Notes: generated from the sequence alone by a model not told the origin. A DNA stretch of 64,000 nt from UBA5951 sp012269555 (GCA_038147755.1 JAYQTS010000003.1:1-64000); one strand, 5' to 3'; counted from the stretch's first letter, positions 1 through 8,950 are shown. Numbers and translations: made by a program.

Positions 1-83
1 TATCATCTTTAATTCAAAAAAATATCCCAAAAAACAGGGTATTATGAGATAATAAATGCTGGACGATGCCGTCCTGCAAGAAT

Positions 84-650
84 TTAAGGCAAAAAGGTGG
101 GGGTAAAATTCTTAATGTTGAAAAAAATGTCAAAAAAGGATTTTAAATAATTACGAACATGTCTAGATAAACTAGTTTTTAAACAGATAATGAATTCGAA
201 TAACGTATTACATTTTTCTCCAGTACCATTCCAGTATCCAGTTTTGTAAACATCTGCATTATCTGGAAAAGCGATAAATTTTAGAGCCTCTTTACCCCAA
301 ATATTACAATCTATCTCTATTTGTTTTCTTTGGTCTAAAGCACCAATAGCTATGTGTCTTTCTCTCATGCTTGGCACTTTTATACCTATTAATGTTCCAC
401 AGTTATTGCAAAACTGATTAATCATTGGTCTTCCATGGGTAGTATTTTTGTCTTCATATGATTTAGGTTCTTGTCCAATGAATACTATATTTTCTTCATC
501 AAATAAAACAAAACTCCTAAACGGACCTCCACTCGTAGTCTGACACCAATTACAATAGCAGTTCACTTTCCAGACTGGCTTTCCTCTAATAGTAAATTTC
601 ACATTACCACAGTGGCAGCCACCGCTATAATTATGTTTCATATTATTCAT
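84..650 (-). CDS. GFA / CENP-V family zinc-binding protein
   Basis: This protein of 188 residues belongs to the glutathione-dependent formaldehyde-activating (GFA) fold. Zinc-ligand cysteines are visible in GGCHCGNVKF near residue 11, in NCYCNWCQ near residue 30, and in FCNNCGTLIG near residue 81. These are the usual CxC, CxxC and CxxC positions of the family. Family members range from true formaldehyde-adduct enzymes to proteins of unknown substrate, so no reaction can be given. Residues from about 150 on (FEFIICLKTS onward) run past the normal end of the domain and are rich in F, K and N. The tail could be a real extension or read-through. The gene is divergent from the racemase at 856. Confidence 0.75.
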   Translation of the reverse strand: MNNMKHNYSGGCHCGNVKFTIRGKPVWKVNCYCNWCQTTSGGPFRSFVLFDEENIVFIGQEPKSYEDKNTTHGRPMINQFCNNCGTLIGIKVPSMRERHIAIGALDQRKQIEIDCNIWGKEALKFIAFPDNADVYKTGYWNGTGEKCNTLFEFIICLKTSLSRHVRNYLKSFFDIFFNIKNFTPTFLP

Positions 651-758
651 TCTTTCACCTAAAGCATTTTTTTTAGAGCAGTATTTTAATAATTGTTAAA
701 TCATAATCTAAACACAATAGGGACAACAAATCATCTAAAACTAAACTTAAAAGAAATA

Positions 759-823
759 GTCGTTAATAACGACATTCATATTTTCTTCCTAAACTTGGAC
801 AGCCTTTGCGCTGTCCTTTTTTT
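759..823 (+). terminator. Two-hairpin leader ending in an intrinsic terminator (repeat copy 1)
   Basis: The first hairpin is GTCGTT-AAT-AACGAC at 759-773. The second is GGACAGC-CTTTGC-GCTGTCC at 797-816, a perfect 7-bp stem followed by seven T. It lies in the divergent gap between the GFA gene (start 650, minus) and the racemase (start 856, plus), so no upstream gene on the plus strand needs terminating. It must end a short leader of the racemase or a separate small RNA. The terminator recurs at 5150 and 9100, and the 18 bases TTCTTCCTAAACTTGGAC at 783-800 recur exactly at 9086-9103. Confidence 0.65.
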
Positions 824-855
824 ATGGCAAATTGTAATCTCAATAGGAGAACGTT

Positions 856-1548
856 ATGAAAAAAATTGGTGTTTTAGGCGGTATGTCTGTTGCTTCAACA
901 AAAATCTATTATGACCTTTTGTGCCAATATACATTTGAAGAGCTGGGTGGCCTTAACAGTCCAGACTTAATTATTAGGTCATTAAATTTTGCGGATATAG
1001 AAAAATTGCAATCTGAAAATAGATGGGAAGAGGCTGGTAAACTACTCAATAAAGAAGCCAAAATTTTAGAGAAAAGTGGCGCAGAAATACTTTTGCTTGC
1101 AACTAACACAATGCACAAAGTAATAGATTTAGTGCTACAAGGCACCTCATTAGATTTCATTCATATAGGAACAGCAACAGCTAATCGAATTGTAGCCGCT
1201 GGTTTTAACAAGCCTGCATTAATAGCGACTAAATTTACAATGGAAGAAGAATTTTATAAGAAAACACTAATAGACAATAATCTTAGTCCGATTATCCCTA
1301 AAGAAAAGGAAAGACAACTAATTCACGGGATTATATATAACGAATTGTGCCAAAGCGTGATTAATGAGGGTAGTAGGAATATTTTTATAGATATTTGTAA
1401 TAATCTAAGGGAAGGTGGAGCAGATTGTGTGATACTAGGTTGTACTGAAGTATGTTTACTTCTCAATGCAACAACTTCTCCATTACCAGTTTTTGATACA
1501 ACCCAAATACATTGTAGTGCTGCTATTACTGAAGCACTGAAAGGATAG
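856..1548 (+). CDS. ygeA: Broad-specificity amino-acid racemase, Asp/Glu racemase family (YgeA-like)
   Basis: A cofactor-independent racemase of 230 residues, the usual family length. It opens with KKIGVLGGMSVAST. The two proton-transfer positions are Thr in LATNTMHKV (near residue 83) and Cys in ILGCTEVCLL (near residue 195). A Thr/Cys pair in place of Cys/Cys is the arrangement known from E. coli YgeA, and the HIGTAT and LPVFDT stretches also match that subgroup. Substrates of YgeA-type enzymes are various non-aromatic amino acids, so the exact one here is open. AGGAGA precedes the ATG at good spacing. The next gene starts 2 bases after the stop and probably shares the transcript. Confidence 0.85.
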   Translation: MKKIGVLGGMSVASTKIYYDLLCQYTFEELGGLNSPDLIIRSLNFADIEKLQSENRWEEAGKLLNKEAKILEKSGAEILLLATNTMHKVIDLVLQGTSLDFIHIGTATANRIVAAGFNKPALIATKFTMEEEFYKKTLIDNNLSPIIPKEKERQLIHGIIYNELCQSVINEGSRNIFIDICNNLREGGADCVILGCTEVCLLLNATTSPLPVFDTTQIHCSAAITEALKG

Positions 1549-1550
1549 CC

Positions 1551-3066
1551 ATGCATACCATTATAAAAATCGCAGTTGTATCCGTTCTCGCCCTGTTTGC
1601 TATCGTAGGCGTTGTAAGTATATCTGAGGCAGAATATACGAGCGTTAATAGCAATGGCACTCACTATTTCAAGAAATACAGGATAGATGGTAAGTTTGCT
1701 CTACCGCTTAAGTCAATTATAAGTAAAAAAATGGCGCTCGAGGAGCAGAATCTCACGAATGGCGCACCAGACTTAACTCATTTATGACTAATTTTTACGC
1801 TGTCGGAGATTTTAATAACGACAAAGTTTTAGACTTTTTGTCACTGCATTGCGTCATGATGATCAAAAAATAGCCTCTGTGGTGCAAGGTGTAAATGTTT
1901 ATGAACATAAAATATCAAAGCTTCGGTTCTTCAAAGTGTTCGCTGGGGATCCAAGTACAGGATGGGGTAATACCTATTATAAAAAGGGTGGAGAGGATAT
2001 TACAAATCTATTTATTGAAGATAAACAAATGGCAGGAATTGCAGACCACCAAATTGAATCTCAAAAACCATTGGTAGCTGACTTTAATGGAGATGGAATA
2101 GATGATGTCTATATTTCATCTGCTATGCACACTGTAAAGAGTTCATCAAAGGATGGGTTCTTTGGTGGCTGGCACTCCTACTATCTATCTCAGCCAGATG
2201 GTACTTTTAAAGAGAGTAGCCGTCAGATGATAGAGGGAAAATTTGTTGATAAAAAATCAGGCCGCTACACGGAATTTGCACATCGCTCTGATATTGGAGA
2301 TATTGATGGTGATGGAGATGTGGATGTAGTGCATACCAGCGTCAGCTGGAAAGGAAAAAATGGATATGTCATTTGTCTGTTTAATGATGGGGCTGGAAAA
2401 CTAATGAGTAAGATATGTGGAGACCAATGGGGTAACAATGTAAAAATTGCTGATTTTAATGCAGATGGTTATTCAGATTTATTAGTAGTGGCGCAAGATT
2501 ATGATTGTCATGAGCGTCATGGTAAAGTGAAACTACATGCTAGCAGTAAGTCAAGAAACCAAAGTCGAATAATCTTTGGTGACGGCTCAGGTAAATTTTT
2601 CAATCGCCAAGGAAACAAATTTATTGAGTTTGGCAATCAACAGATGGAGAATGGAGAAGATATTCTTTTATGCGAGATGCCAACAGCTGTTATTGCAGAT
2701 GTAGATAACGATGGCGATTTAGACATTATTGGAAACACAATAGGATACCTTTATGTAGGCGGATATTTTCAAATATTCCTAAATGATGGGGCTGGAAACT
2801 TTTCACACGGACAGCAGATTGTAGCTCAAAAACCGAATGTTCATTATTCTCTCGACATTTGGCCGGACCATGAGGCTCGTCATAACAGCCAAGGTTATTG
2901 CTTTACCATCCATACGATTGATTTGAACGAAGATGGGTACATAGATTTTATGTGCGATGGTGGTTTTATGCAACCTGTTGACGGTAAGGTATTTATAAAT
3001 AAGGGTGACGGCTCTTATAAAGAGTCACCTCCTTGGATTATAAACAAGTATGCCACTACGTTTTAG
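1551..3066 (+). CDS. Secreted FG-GAP/VCBS repeat protein, interrupted by two frameshifts
   Basis: The start at 1551 has AAGGA before it and a signal-peptide-like N terminus (IKIAVVSVLALFAIVGVV). This frame ends at 1787. Frame 2 then carries a calcium-loop repeat, AVGDFNNDKVLDFLSL, from about 1784 to 1850. The long third frame (1849-3066) carries more: DFNGDGIDDVY, DIDGDGDVDVVH, DFNADGYSDLL, DVDNDGDLDII and DLNEDGYIDF. These Asp-rich loops are typical of FG-GAP/VCBS beta-propellers in secreted or surface proteins. The repeats are spaced through the whole chain, so one gene of about 505 codons has been broken twice near its 5' end. Whether the breaks are real decay or assembly indels is not decidable here. 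Function unknown; binding or adhesion is the family's usual role. Confidence 0.7.
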
Positions 3067-3081
3067 CTTTAGAATAGCTTA

Positions 3082-3339
3082 ATGAGAAAATTTCTTTATA
3101 AAGATCATATTCTGCGAAATGGGATACCTATTTTAGTGGCATTTCTGTTCATGACGCTTATAGGCGATAGTTTTATCCTTCCGTTTATATTTCAAGCAAC
3201 TGATAATGGTAACCTCAATCTTTTTGTGTGGATTATCACAGACGCGGTAATGCTATTTTCAATATTTTTCGCTACTAGATACATTTTGTATATTTTTGGT
3301 CTTATTGACAATTGGCGAGGAAAAATTCCAAGAATGTAG
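3082..3339 (+). CDS. Small membrane protein, two predicted TM helices
   Basis: An 85-residue hydrophobic protein with helices at about 14-33 (IPILVAFLFMTLIGDSF) and 45-70 (LFVWIITDAVMLFSIFFATR), ending in a basic tail. I recognise no family. It begins 15 bases after the FG-GAP gene and may be co-transcribed, although only a weak ribosome site is seen. The composition supports a real membrane protein rather than a chance frame. Confidence 0.4.
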   Translation: MRKFLYKDHILRNGIPILVAFLFMTLIGDSFILPFIFQATDNGNLNLFVWIITDAVMLFSIFFATRYILYIFGLIDNWRGKIPRM

Positions 3340-3451
3340 ATAAAAATTCAGATTTGGAATTCTGATAAAAATTGTTTCTTTGAAAAGCAGAACATGAAAA
3401 CAAATTCTAGGACACTACCATGCGCGCCATAATCACAGCACAGCAGCTTGA

Positions 3452-3727
3452 TTAAACGGGTAGAAAACCTCTAATCAAAGGAAGAAATGATAGAAAATTT
3501 TGGATAAGTCCTTTCACATTGATGCCTAATCTGGATAGAAAAAATAAGGCTGTAGCAGTTAAAGCGATACCAACCACAATAAACGGTAACATTTGCATGA
3601 ATGATCTAGATGGGTTTTGATAATCCTTCATATCTACAACATTGTCTTCGTTTCTTTTGGTAAAAAAGAAGGACAAAATAGTTAAGAACGAAAATACAGC
3701 AATGACAATGGCAAGTAGTTTTATCAT
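3452..3727 (-). CDS. Small membrane protein
   Basis: A 91-residue protein with an N-terminal helix (LLAIVIAVFSFLTILSFFF), a charged loop with KRNEDNVVD, and a second helix (LPFIVVGIALTATALFFL). The layout resembles small bacterial inner-membrane proteins of unknown function. It follows the 94-residue membrane protein at 3730-4014 with a 2-base gap on the same strand, so the two probably form a small operon. No family is assigned. Confidence 0.4.
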   Translation of the reverse strand: MIKLLAIVIAVFSFLTILSFFFTKRNEDNVVDMKDYQNPSRSFMQMLPFIVVGIALTATALFFLSRLGINVKGLIQNFLSFLPLIRGFLPV

Positions 3728-3729
3728 TT

Positions 3730-4014
3730 TTAGGGTCGTCTCATTATACCAGATAATTTAATCAGTCTTATAATTAGTTTTGTTACCTTACCTTCTATCG
3801 CATAACTGAAAACCAATAGAACAAACAAGACTATGCTAAAATACAGTCCATTTTCTTGTAATATTAAGTCTCCATATCCAACAAAATCTGCAACAAATAA
3901 CAAACAAGATATTAATAAGACAAAAATTATAGAGACTGTGACAGTTTTTAGTCTTGGGATAAACATAAAAACTATTTTTACACAACATAACTGAAGCGAT
4001 GCAAATAAATTCAT
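3730..4014 (-). CDS. Small membrane protein, two or three TM helices
   Basis: A protein of up to 94 residues with helices at about 27-45 (VSIIFVLLISCLLFVADFVG) and 57-71. An inner Met (MFIPRLKT, residue 17) would give a more usual N terminus than the first Met, and neither has a clear ribosome site. It abuts the downstream small membrane gene. No family recognised. Confidence 0.35.
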   Translation of the reverse strand: MNLFASLQLCCVKIVFMFIPRLKTVTVSIIFVLLISCLLFVADFVGYGDLILQENGLYFSIVLFVLLVFSYAIEGKVTKLIIRLIKLSGIMRRP

Positions 4015-4166
4015 CTGAGTTAACGACTATCTTCATTAAAAATTGTTGTATTTATTATCGTTGCAAGAAGTAGAAACCTCAGTTTATCTTTAATCTATTT
4101 TAAATTTGTGTTCGTAAAAAAATATATCTGGGGAGATGCTAACTAATAATACTAAGGACTGGCTAA

Positions 4167-4325
4167 ATGTTTCCCTATAAATCCTATGCGTTTCATACCT
4201 ATGGCTCATCTTCAAAAACCAAGCGTAACAAGCAAAAAATGTTTCTTACTTTTATAGCTTTGTTTGCGTTGGTCTTTGCATATTTCGCTGTAAGTCAAAC
4301 GCTAATTCAAGTATTACCGTTATAG
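4167..4325 (+). CDS. 52-residue single-pass membrane miniprotein
   Basis: This short frame has ATG at 4167, AGGA eight bases upstream and TAG at 4323-4325. The N-terminal half is polar and basic (SSSKTKRNKQK). The second half is one hydrophobic helix (FLTFIALFALVFAYFAV) followed by a short tail. The basic stretch before the helix fits positive-inside topology with a cytoplasmic N terminus. I know no matching family. Support rests on the ribosome site and on this layout. Confidence 0.4.
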   Translation: MFPYKSYAFHTYGSSSKTKRNKQKMFLTFIALFALVFAYFAVSQTLIQVLPL

Positions 4326-4515
4326 ATTACAAGACCTACTGAGTTATCGCCTCCTGAATCCCAACGAATGATGTTACGTTGCACTTGCGCAATCAGATAA
4401 GGTTAGTGTCTAAATTGAAGGTTAAATGACCAAACATAATGGCAGTGCAAAAAACGCATCGCCTTTCTGTAATTTTAGCAGTATGACGCAGTAAGATAAT
4501 TTTGTAATAAAATAT

Positions 4516-4595
4516 GGTCACAAAATTTTCCTCCCTAAAAGTGACCTAAAAGTAGGTAAAAGGGTAGTGTATTGTCATGCTACCCTTTACTTTTT
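4516..4595 (+). ncRNA. Candidate small RNA with a CCUCCC-bearing loop and terminator
   Basis: GGTCAC (4516-4521) pairs with GTGACC (4541-4546), enclosing a 19-base loop that contains TTTTCCTCCCT. Just downstream, AAAGGGTAG (4559-4567) pairs with CTACCCTTT (4580-4588) and a T run follows, as in an intrinsic terminator. An unpaired CCUCCC would be complementary to Shine-Dalgarno sequences. Alphaproteobacterial small RNAs with anti-SD loops are known, and this resembles them in layout only. No promoter is firmly assigned. The surrounding non-coding stretch, 4326-4833, shows nothing else. Confidence 0.4.
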
Positions 4596-4833
4596 AGGAA
4601 TAGAACACCCCATATAAGAGAGATAAGCACCCCGTTGTTAGACACTCTTCAGCACTTTATTACATATCTCCACCCTCTAAAACCTCCTCAGTGACTTTTT
4701 CGTTATGGTCTGTCTTTATGATATTCTTTTATAATTTTAACGGATATTATTTTAGTTCAGCTGGATTTCATTGACACCATTATCCATATTTGTTCCGATT
4801 ATTTAAAAATCTAACCAAAAAGTAGAGGGAATA

Positions 4834-5130
4834 ATGGAAAAAGAAATGTTAGCACTAGTTAAGTTAAAAGAAGGGGAAGAAAACTTCTTAAAATTTATGG
4901 CATTTATGCAGTCGGAGGAGGGAATGGCTGAACGGGGAAAATTTGCAATTCCACCCAAGACGATTGCTGCAGTTACACCAGATAAGGGCGCTTTAATGTT
5001 CAAGGTTTTTGTTACTGATGAAGATGGTATGAAAAGTTTTGTTTCTGGTAAAAACGCATTAATGAAACCAATTTATGATGAATGCATTGAGAGTACACAA
5101 CTTTGGGATTTATCGGAGGTTAGTTTATAA
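4834..5130 (+). CDS. Small alpha+beta domain protein, unknown function
   Basis: A 98-residue soluble protein with GAGGG before the ATG. The order is beta strand (EMLALVKLKE), amphipathic helix (EENFLKFMAFMQSEEGMAERG), strand, strand (GALMFKVFVTDEDGMKSFV), helix, strand. That order fits the ferredoxin-like dimeric alpha+beta barrel (ABM-like) superfamily, but no catalytic motif stands out. It is the first of four small genes of this general kind between 4834 and 6556. A terminator follows at 5150. Confidence 0.5.
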   Translation: MEKEMLALVKLKEGEENFLKFMAFMQSEEGMAERGKFAIPPKTIAAVTPDKGALMFKVFVTDEDGMKSFVSGKNALMKPIYDECIESTQLWDLSEVSL

Positions 5131-5149
5131 ATCAACATAGTCAAATATT

Positions 5150-5174
5150 GGACAGTCTTTGCGCTGTCCTTTTT
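5150..5174 (+). terminator. Intrinsic terminator (repeat copy 2)
   Basis: GGACAGT-CTTTGC-GCTGTCC followed by five T, 20 bases after the stop of the gene ending at 5130. It is nearly identical to the hairpins at 797 and 9100, including the CTTTGC loop, but lacks their TTCTTCCTAAACT flank. Confidence 0.75.
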
Positions 5175-5329
5175 GATTTAAATCATTTGCCCTGATACAG
5201 TGCGCACTTAGTCTAGTCGCTCTATTTAGTCTGAATAAAGCCATTATAAATAAAGAATTAAAGCCCATTCAAAACCTGGTATAGTTTAGTTCTTAGTTTG
5301 GTAATAACGAAGTAGGAAAATAATCTTAA

Positions 5330-5646
5330 ATGAAACATTTTATGTGTACGCATAGTTACCTATCTGGCGATGCAAAAGAAAATATAATTAATCAGCTAAG
5401 AGGATAACAGATAGAGAATTTTTAGATATGAATAGCGGTAAAAATGCTCGAGTTTTGCAGCATTGGGCTGGTAAGGATGAGTTTTTCTTTTGTCATTGGG
5501 AAGCAGACAGTGAAGACGATATCCACGAAGTTCTCTCAAAAATAGGAGCTGATAAATTTATTATTACGTTAGCGAATGAGATGCAAAGATATGTAACTCA
5601 TTATGACATAAAAGATAAAAAGATTAATATTCCTGAAGATGAATAA
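5330..5646 (+). CDS. Small alpha+beta domain protein, one frameshift
   Basis: ATG at 5330 begins MKHFMCTHSYLSGDAKEN and runs to a stop near 5404. The neighbouring frame carries on without a gap as ITDREFLDMNSGKNARVL and ends at 5646. Joined, they make about 105 residues with strand-helix-strand-strand-helix-strand order (FFFCHWEADSEDDIHEVL in the middle), again like a dimeric alpha+beta barrel. The shift falls in AAGAGGATAAC near 5398-5406. Function unknown. The His/Cys pair in CHWEA could be functional but is not part of a motif I can name. Confidence 0.5.
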
Positions 5647-5894
5647 TATGGACGCACACCATCATTATAAGCCTATTTATATTTAAATTTGCTGTAATCA
5701 CTTTCGTCCAGAAACTATTAATATCAAGAATTCTGCATGCATAGTTATAATGGAATGCTTATTTTTTATGCTAAGTATAAATAATTTCTAAATTCAGTTT
5801 TGAAGAATTTCTTCCTGTGTATTAATCCATAGTAAGGTTAAGAATGTTCGAAAAGATAAAAATCAAGTTAGTTAGATAATTTTGGGAGCAAACT

Positions 5895-6179
5895 ATGGTA
5901 ACAGTTTTGATGACAGTAAAAATCTCTAAAGGGTGGGAGACTTGGTCTAAAATGGCTAAAAGTCTTGAGCCTCAAATGAATGAAGTTGGAGCAAAAATGA
6001 TTTGGGCAGGATGTAATGCAGATGAGACAGCTATCTATGCTCTCGCTGAAATGCAAAACCCAGAGCAAATAAAAACATTCGGAGAAAGACCAGATATTAT
6101 TGCAATCCGAGAGGCTGCGGGTGCTGATGTATCTTCAACCACCCCAATAGCTCAAATTGGAAAATATTTTCTAGGTTAA
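5895..6179 (+). CDS. Small alpha+beta domain protein, possibly DUF3764-like
   Basis: A 94-residue soluble protein with GGGAG before the ATG. The first strand (TVLMTVKIS) leads into a helix with GWETWSKMAKSLEP. A second pair of strands (AKMIWAGCNADETAIYALAEM) is followed by a helix (PEQIKTFGER) and a last strand. The pattern matches small proteins of the DUF3764 type, a tentative call made from memory of the family. It lies 46 bases before the next small gene and may share its transcript. Confidence 0.5.
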   Translation: MVTVLMTVKISKGWETWSKMAKSLEPQMNEVGAKMIWAGCNADETAIYALAEMQNPEQIKTFGERPDIIAIREAAGADVSSTTPIAQIGKYFLG

Positions 6180-6225
6180 TAATTAAGTCATTCAATATTT
6201 GTAGAAACATTTTAGGAGAAATAAG

Positions 6226-6556
6226 ATGTCATTACTTGCGATGTGTATGCCCATTCTGCCTGGAAAAAAAGAGGCTTGGTTAGAGGCCGTAAAACAGCTA
6301 AACAGTCCTGAAGCTAAGCCAGCGGCCAAACTCTATAAGAGAAAATGCTGGTGTCCATGAAAGAGCGTTTCTTCAAGAAACACCAAATGGAGACTTTGTT
6401 ATACTTACATATGAAGGCGAAAATCCAGTGGAGAGTTTTGGAAAGATAATGGAAAATTTACCTGCTGACTTTGCAGATTTTGTAATGGATATTCACGGAA
6501 TGGATGTTAAATCTCCACCCCCGCTTCCCTCTTTGGTTTATGATAGTCGTGGATAA
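6226..6556 (+). CDS. Small alpha+beta (ABM-like) protein, one frameshift
   Basis: AGGAG precedes the ATG at 6226. The first frame, MSLLAMCMPILPGKKEAW, ends early at about 6360. The next frame overlaps it and continues as SIRENAGVHERAFLQETP and on to TAA at 6554-6556. Joined, this is about 110 residues of the kind seen in antibiotic-monooxygenase-like and DUF6176-like single-domain proteins: P-G-K start of helix 1, then ERAFLQETPNGDFVILTYEG. The shift lies near CTCTATAAGAG at 6331-6341. The exact family is uncertain. Confidence 0.5.
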
Positions 6557-6596
6557 AATGAGATAAGCAAATGGCTCCATTGAATGGAAGAAAAAC

Positions 6597-6977
6597 TTAA
6601 AGTTTATGTTTCTTCCTTGGTGGAAAAATGCTCCACATTAAGATTGTCCATATTGTACATAATAAATAGAGAATGACAAAATACACAGTGGGGAAGTCCC
6701 AGTAAACAATTTTTGAAATCCAGTATTTTACAAAAGATTGGGAATATTGGTTTTCATTAAGTACATTTTCAAGAAGTGTTAAAGGGCAAGTCATCCCGAT
6801 AATTGTCTCAAAAGTAATAAAACAAATCAGGCCTAAATGTGTAGAACGCAGTTTCAAATTGCTAAGCCATACCCATTTCATTTTATAACCAATAGGTACA
6901 ATGAAGAACCCGGTGCTTATAAATATTATGATAATAAAATGAAAAACTAAGACTACATCTGATATCAAACTATTCAT
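6597..6977 (-). CDS. DUF2784 family membrane protein
   Basis: About 126 residues with four hydrophobic helices. The N-terminal SDVVLVFHFIIIIFISTGFF, the central STHLGLICFITFETIIG and the motif CPLTLLEN are the recognisable features of DUF2784. I chose the Met of MNSLISDVVLVFHF as start because family members have only a few residues before the D-V-V-L-x-x-H-F segment. A Met ten codons upstream (7007) is possible. Function of the family is unknown. Confidence 0.75.
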   Translation of the reverse strand: MNSLISDVVLVFHFIIIIFISTGFFIVPIGYKMKWVWLSNLKLRSTHLGLICFITFETIIGMTCPLTLLENVLNENQYSQSFVKYWISKIVYWDFPTVYFVILYLLCTIWTILMWSIFPPRKKHKL

Positions 6978-7245
6978 AATTTGAAATGATAAATAAAAAC
7001 ATAACAAAAAACATCTTTAAAATATTTCATCGTAAGTTAACTATGTCATCCGGAAATAGATGGGAAATTAGATTCCTAAAAATTTAGGTTTGCTTGCGAC
7101 TTTTTACTGATGAGATATGTTTTGCTCTTACGGTAAGAAATTTTATTAAATTTAAATATTGCGCTTATTGAGGTTAAAAAAATCCAAGAAAAACCTTGTC
7201 GTATTTGAAGCAGAAGATTTGTCTCATTTGATATAAGGATGTTTA

Positions 7246-8139
7246 ATGACTAAAGTTCATGAAATTCAGAAGGCAAGCTCAAGGCGTGGATACGCCATGA
7301 TTTTAATGCTTATTGGCTCTATCACTATAAGTTTCGCCGGATTAGCTATCCGCAACATAGAAATAGCTGATAATTTTCAAATCAACTTCTATAGGGCAAT
7401 TGCATTTGGATTTTCAGTCTCAATAATTTTACTTATTCGACATGGAAAAACAGTGCCCTCAAAAATTAAGGGCATTGGATTGCAGGGTATTTTGGCAGCT
7501 ACTTTCTTAGCCATTGCTAGTATTTCCTTTTTACAGGCAATAACAAATACCACTGTTGCTGCTACAACCTTTACCCTTAGCTTTATTCCTTTCTTAACGG
7601 CCATTATGGCTTGGCTAGTTCTCGGTGAGCGTATTGGTAAGTCTACTGTTTTAACAATGGCTATAGCAGGGATTGGTATCTCTATTATGTTCTTTCAAGG
7701 TTTGGGTTCTGGAACATTTTATGGAAACGTTATGGCATTGTTATGTGCTGTTGGATTTTCTTCTTATGCAATAATGATACGCAGAAATAGCAGGTCTGAA
7801 ATGCTTCCAACACTAATTTTATCAAACTTGATAATTATGTTCGCAGCCTTAATTTACACATGGGATGATTTAAAAATCTCATGGAATGATTTGATCATTT
7901 GTTTTGTTATTGGCGGATTTCTTCAGGCCACTGCTAACACTCTACTTATATTGGCATCTAAGCACCTTTTCGCAGCAGAATTAACTCTTTTTATGCTTTT
8001 AGAATTTACTTTGGCCCCTGTATGGGTTTGGGTATTTATTAATGAAGTGCCATCAAGTTGGACTTTAGTCGGGGGAAGCATTGTGACATTATCGGTTTTA
8101 GGAAAAACGTTATCAGAGTTTCGCAAGGCAGATATCTAA
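7246..8139 (+). CDS. EamA/DMT-family metabolite exporter
   Basis: A 297-residue inner-membrane protein with about ten helices in two EamA repeats. The first half contains GLAIRNIEIADNFQINFYRA and TTFTLSFIPFLTAIMAWLVLGERIG. The second half ends with LEFTLAPVWVWVFINEVPSS. The LGER and INEVP turns are typical repeat landmarks. AAGGATG lies just before the ATG. Drug/metabolite transporters of this kind export or import amino acids and related metabolites, and the substrate cannot be read from sequence. It stands alone. Confidence 0.85.
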   Translation: MTKVHEIQKASSRRGYAMILMLIGSITISFAGLAIRNIEIADNFQINFYRAIAFGFSVSIILLIRHGKTVPSKIKGIGLQGILAATFLAIASISFLQAITNTTVAATTFTLSFIPFLTAIMAWLVLGERIGKSTVLTMAIAGIGISIMFFQGLGSGTFYGNVMALLCAVGFSSYAIMIRRNSRSEMLPTLILSNLIIMFAALIYTWDDLKISWNDLIICFVIGGFLQATANTLLILASKHLFAAELTLFMLLEFTLAPVWVWVFINEVPSSWTLVGGSIVTLSVLGKTLSEFRKADI

Positions 8140-8207
8140 ATTATTGAATTTTTGTTGAATATGGGTTTTCGAAGCTTTTAGGATAAAGTTAATTAGAAGT
8201 TGAGAAA

Positions 8208-8950
8208 CTATACAAATAGAAGTTTTAAAGCTACCCCTACAAGCACAAATAGAATTACTTTGTCAAATAAAGTTGCTGAAGCATTTTTAAGTAAAAGTGC
8301 TCCAAGTGGCATTCCAGAGGTTAATGGTAAAACTGCTAAGCATCCTAGTATGAAATGTTCAATCTCCATAAGCCCAAGATAACTTAGGGTAGGAAGTTGT
8401 ATTACTGACATCGCTACGAAAAATGATGAGACAATGGCTATAAACTCGGAACGTTCAAATTTTATTGCATTTAAAAAAGTAAAAGTTGCTGGTGATGAAA
8501 TACCAAAAGTACCTTGTAAAAACCTGCAAGAAATCCTATAGGAAAACTTAGTTTTTGAGCTATTTTCATAGATAATTTCCAGCCTGGTGTAAAAATTCTG
8601 AACCCTACATAAAACAAAACAAGAATGGCCATGAGTTTTTCTAAAATACCACTGGAAGTCAGTTGTAAAGTAAGGCTTCCAACTAAGGCTCCAATTCCCG
8701 CTGCACAACAGAGTGCAAATAAGAATAATCTATGTTTAAGTGCATGGAGATAAATAAACATCTGTAATAGATTAGTAATTAGATTAGGCAGAACAAAAAC
8801 TGCCACAGCAAAGCGAACATCGTAAAAACTTGTCATTAGCGGAACGGCTACTAATGGAGCGCCCACACCAGTAGCTCCTTTTAATATTCCTCCAAGAGCA
8901 AACGCCAACCCGACGATCACAAGTGTTTGCATATCAGAAAATGTAACCAT
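8208..8950 (-). CDS. TauE/SafE (TSUP) family permease, one homopolymer frameshift
   Basis: The N-terminal half runs from 8950 (LVIVGLAFALGGILKGATGVGAPLV in outline, with GxxKGATGxGxP) and ends in PIGFLAGF. The C-terminal half continues in another frame as LQGTFGISSPATFTFLNA and ends at 8208. One extra A in the A5 run at 8518-8522 (plus strand) restores ...GFLQGTFGISSP..., the conserved second G-x-x-G-x-x-G-x-x-x-P repeat. The joined protein is about 247 residues with eight helices, typical for the family. TSUP proteins move sulfite, sulfoacetate or other organic anions across the inner membrane. The substrate here is unknown. Confidence 0.75.

Noticed and set aside
61..74. GGACG-ATGC-CGTCC hairpin downstream of the GFA gene
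   Set aside because: Only five bp with no T run on either strand, so not enough to call a terminator.
693..914. Plus-strand open frame overlapping the start of the racemase
   Set aside because: It runs through the hairpin terminator and has no ribosome site; the racemase frame is clearly the real one.
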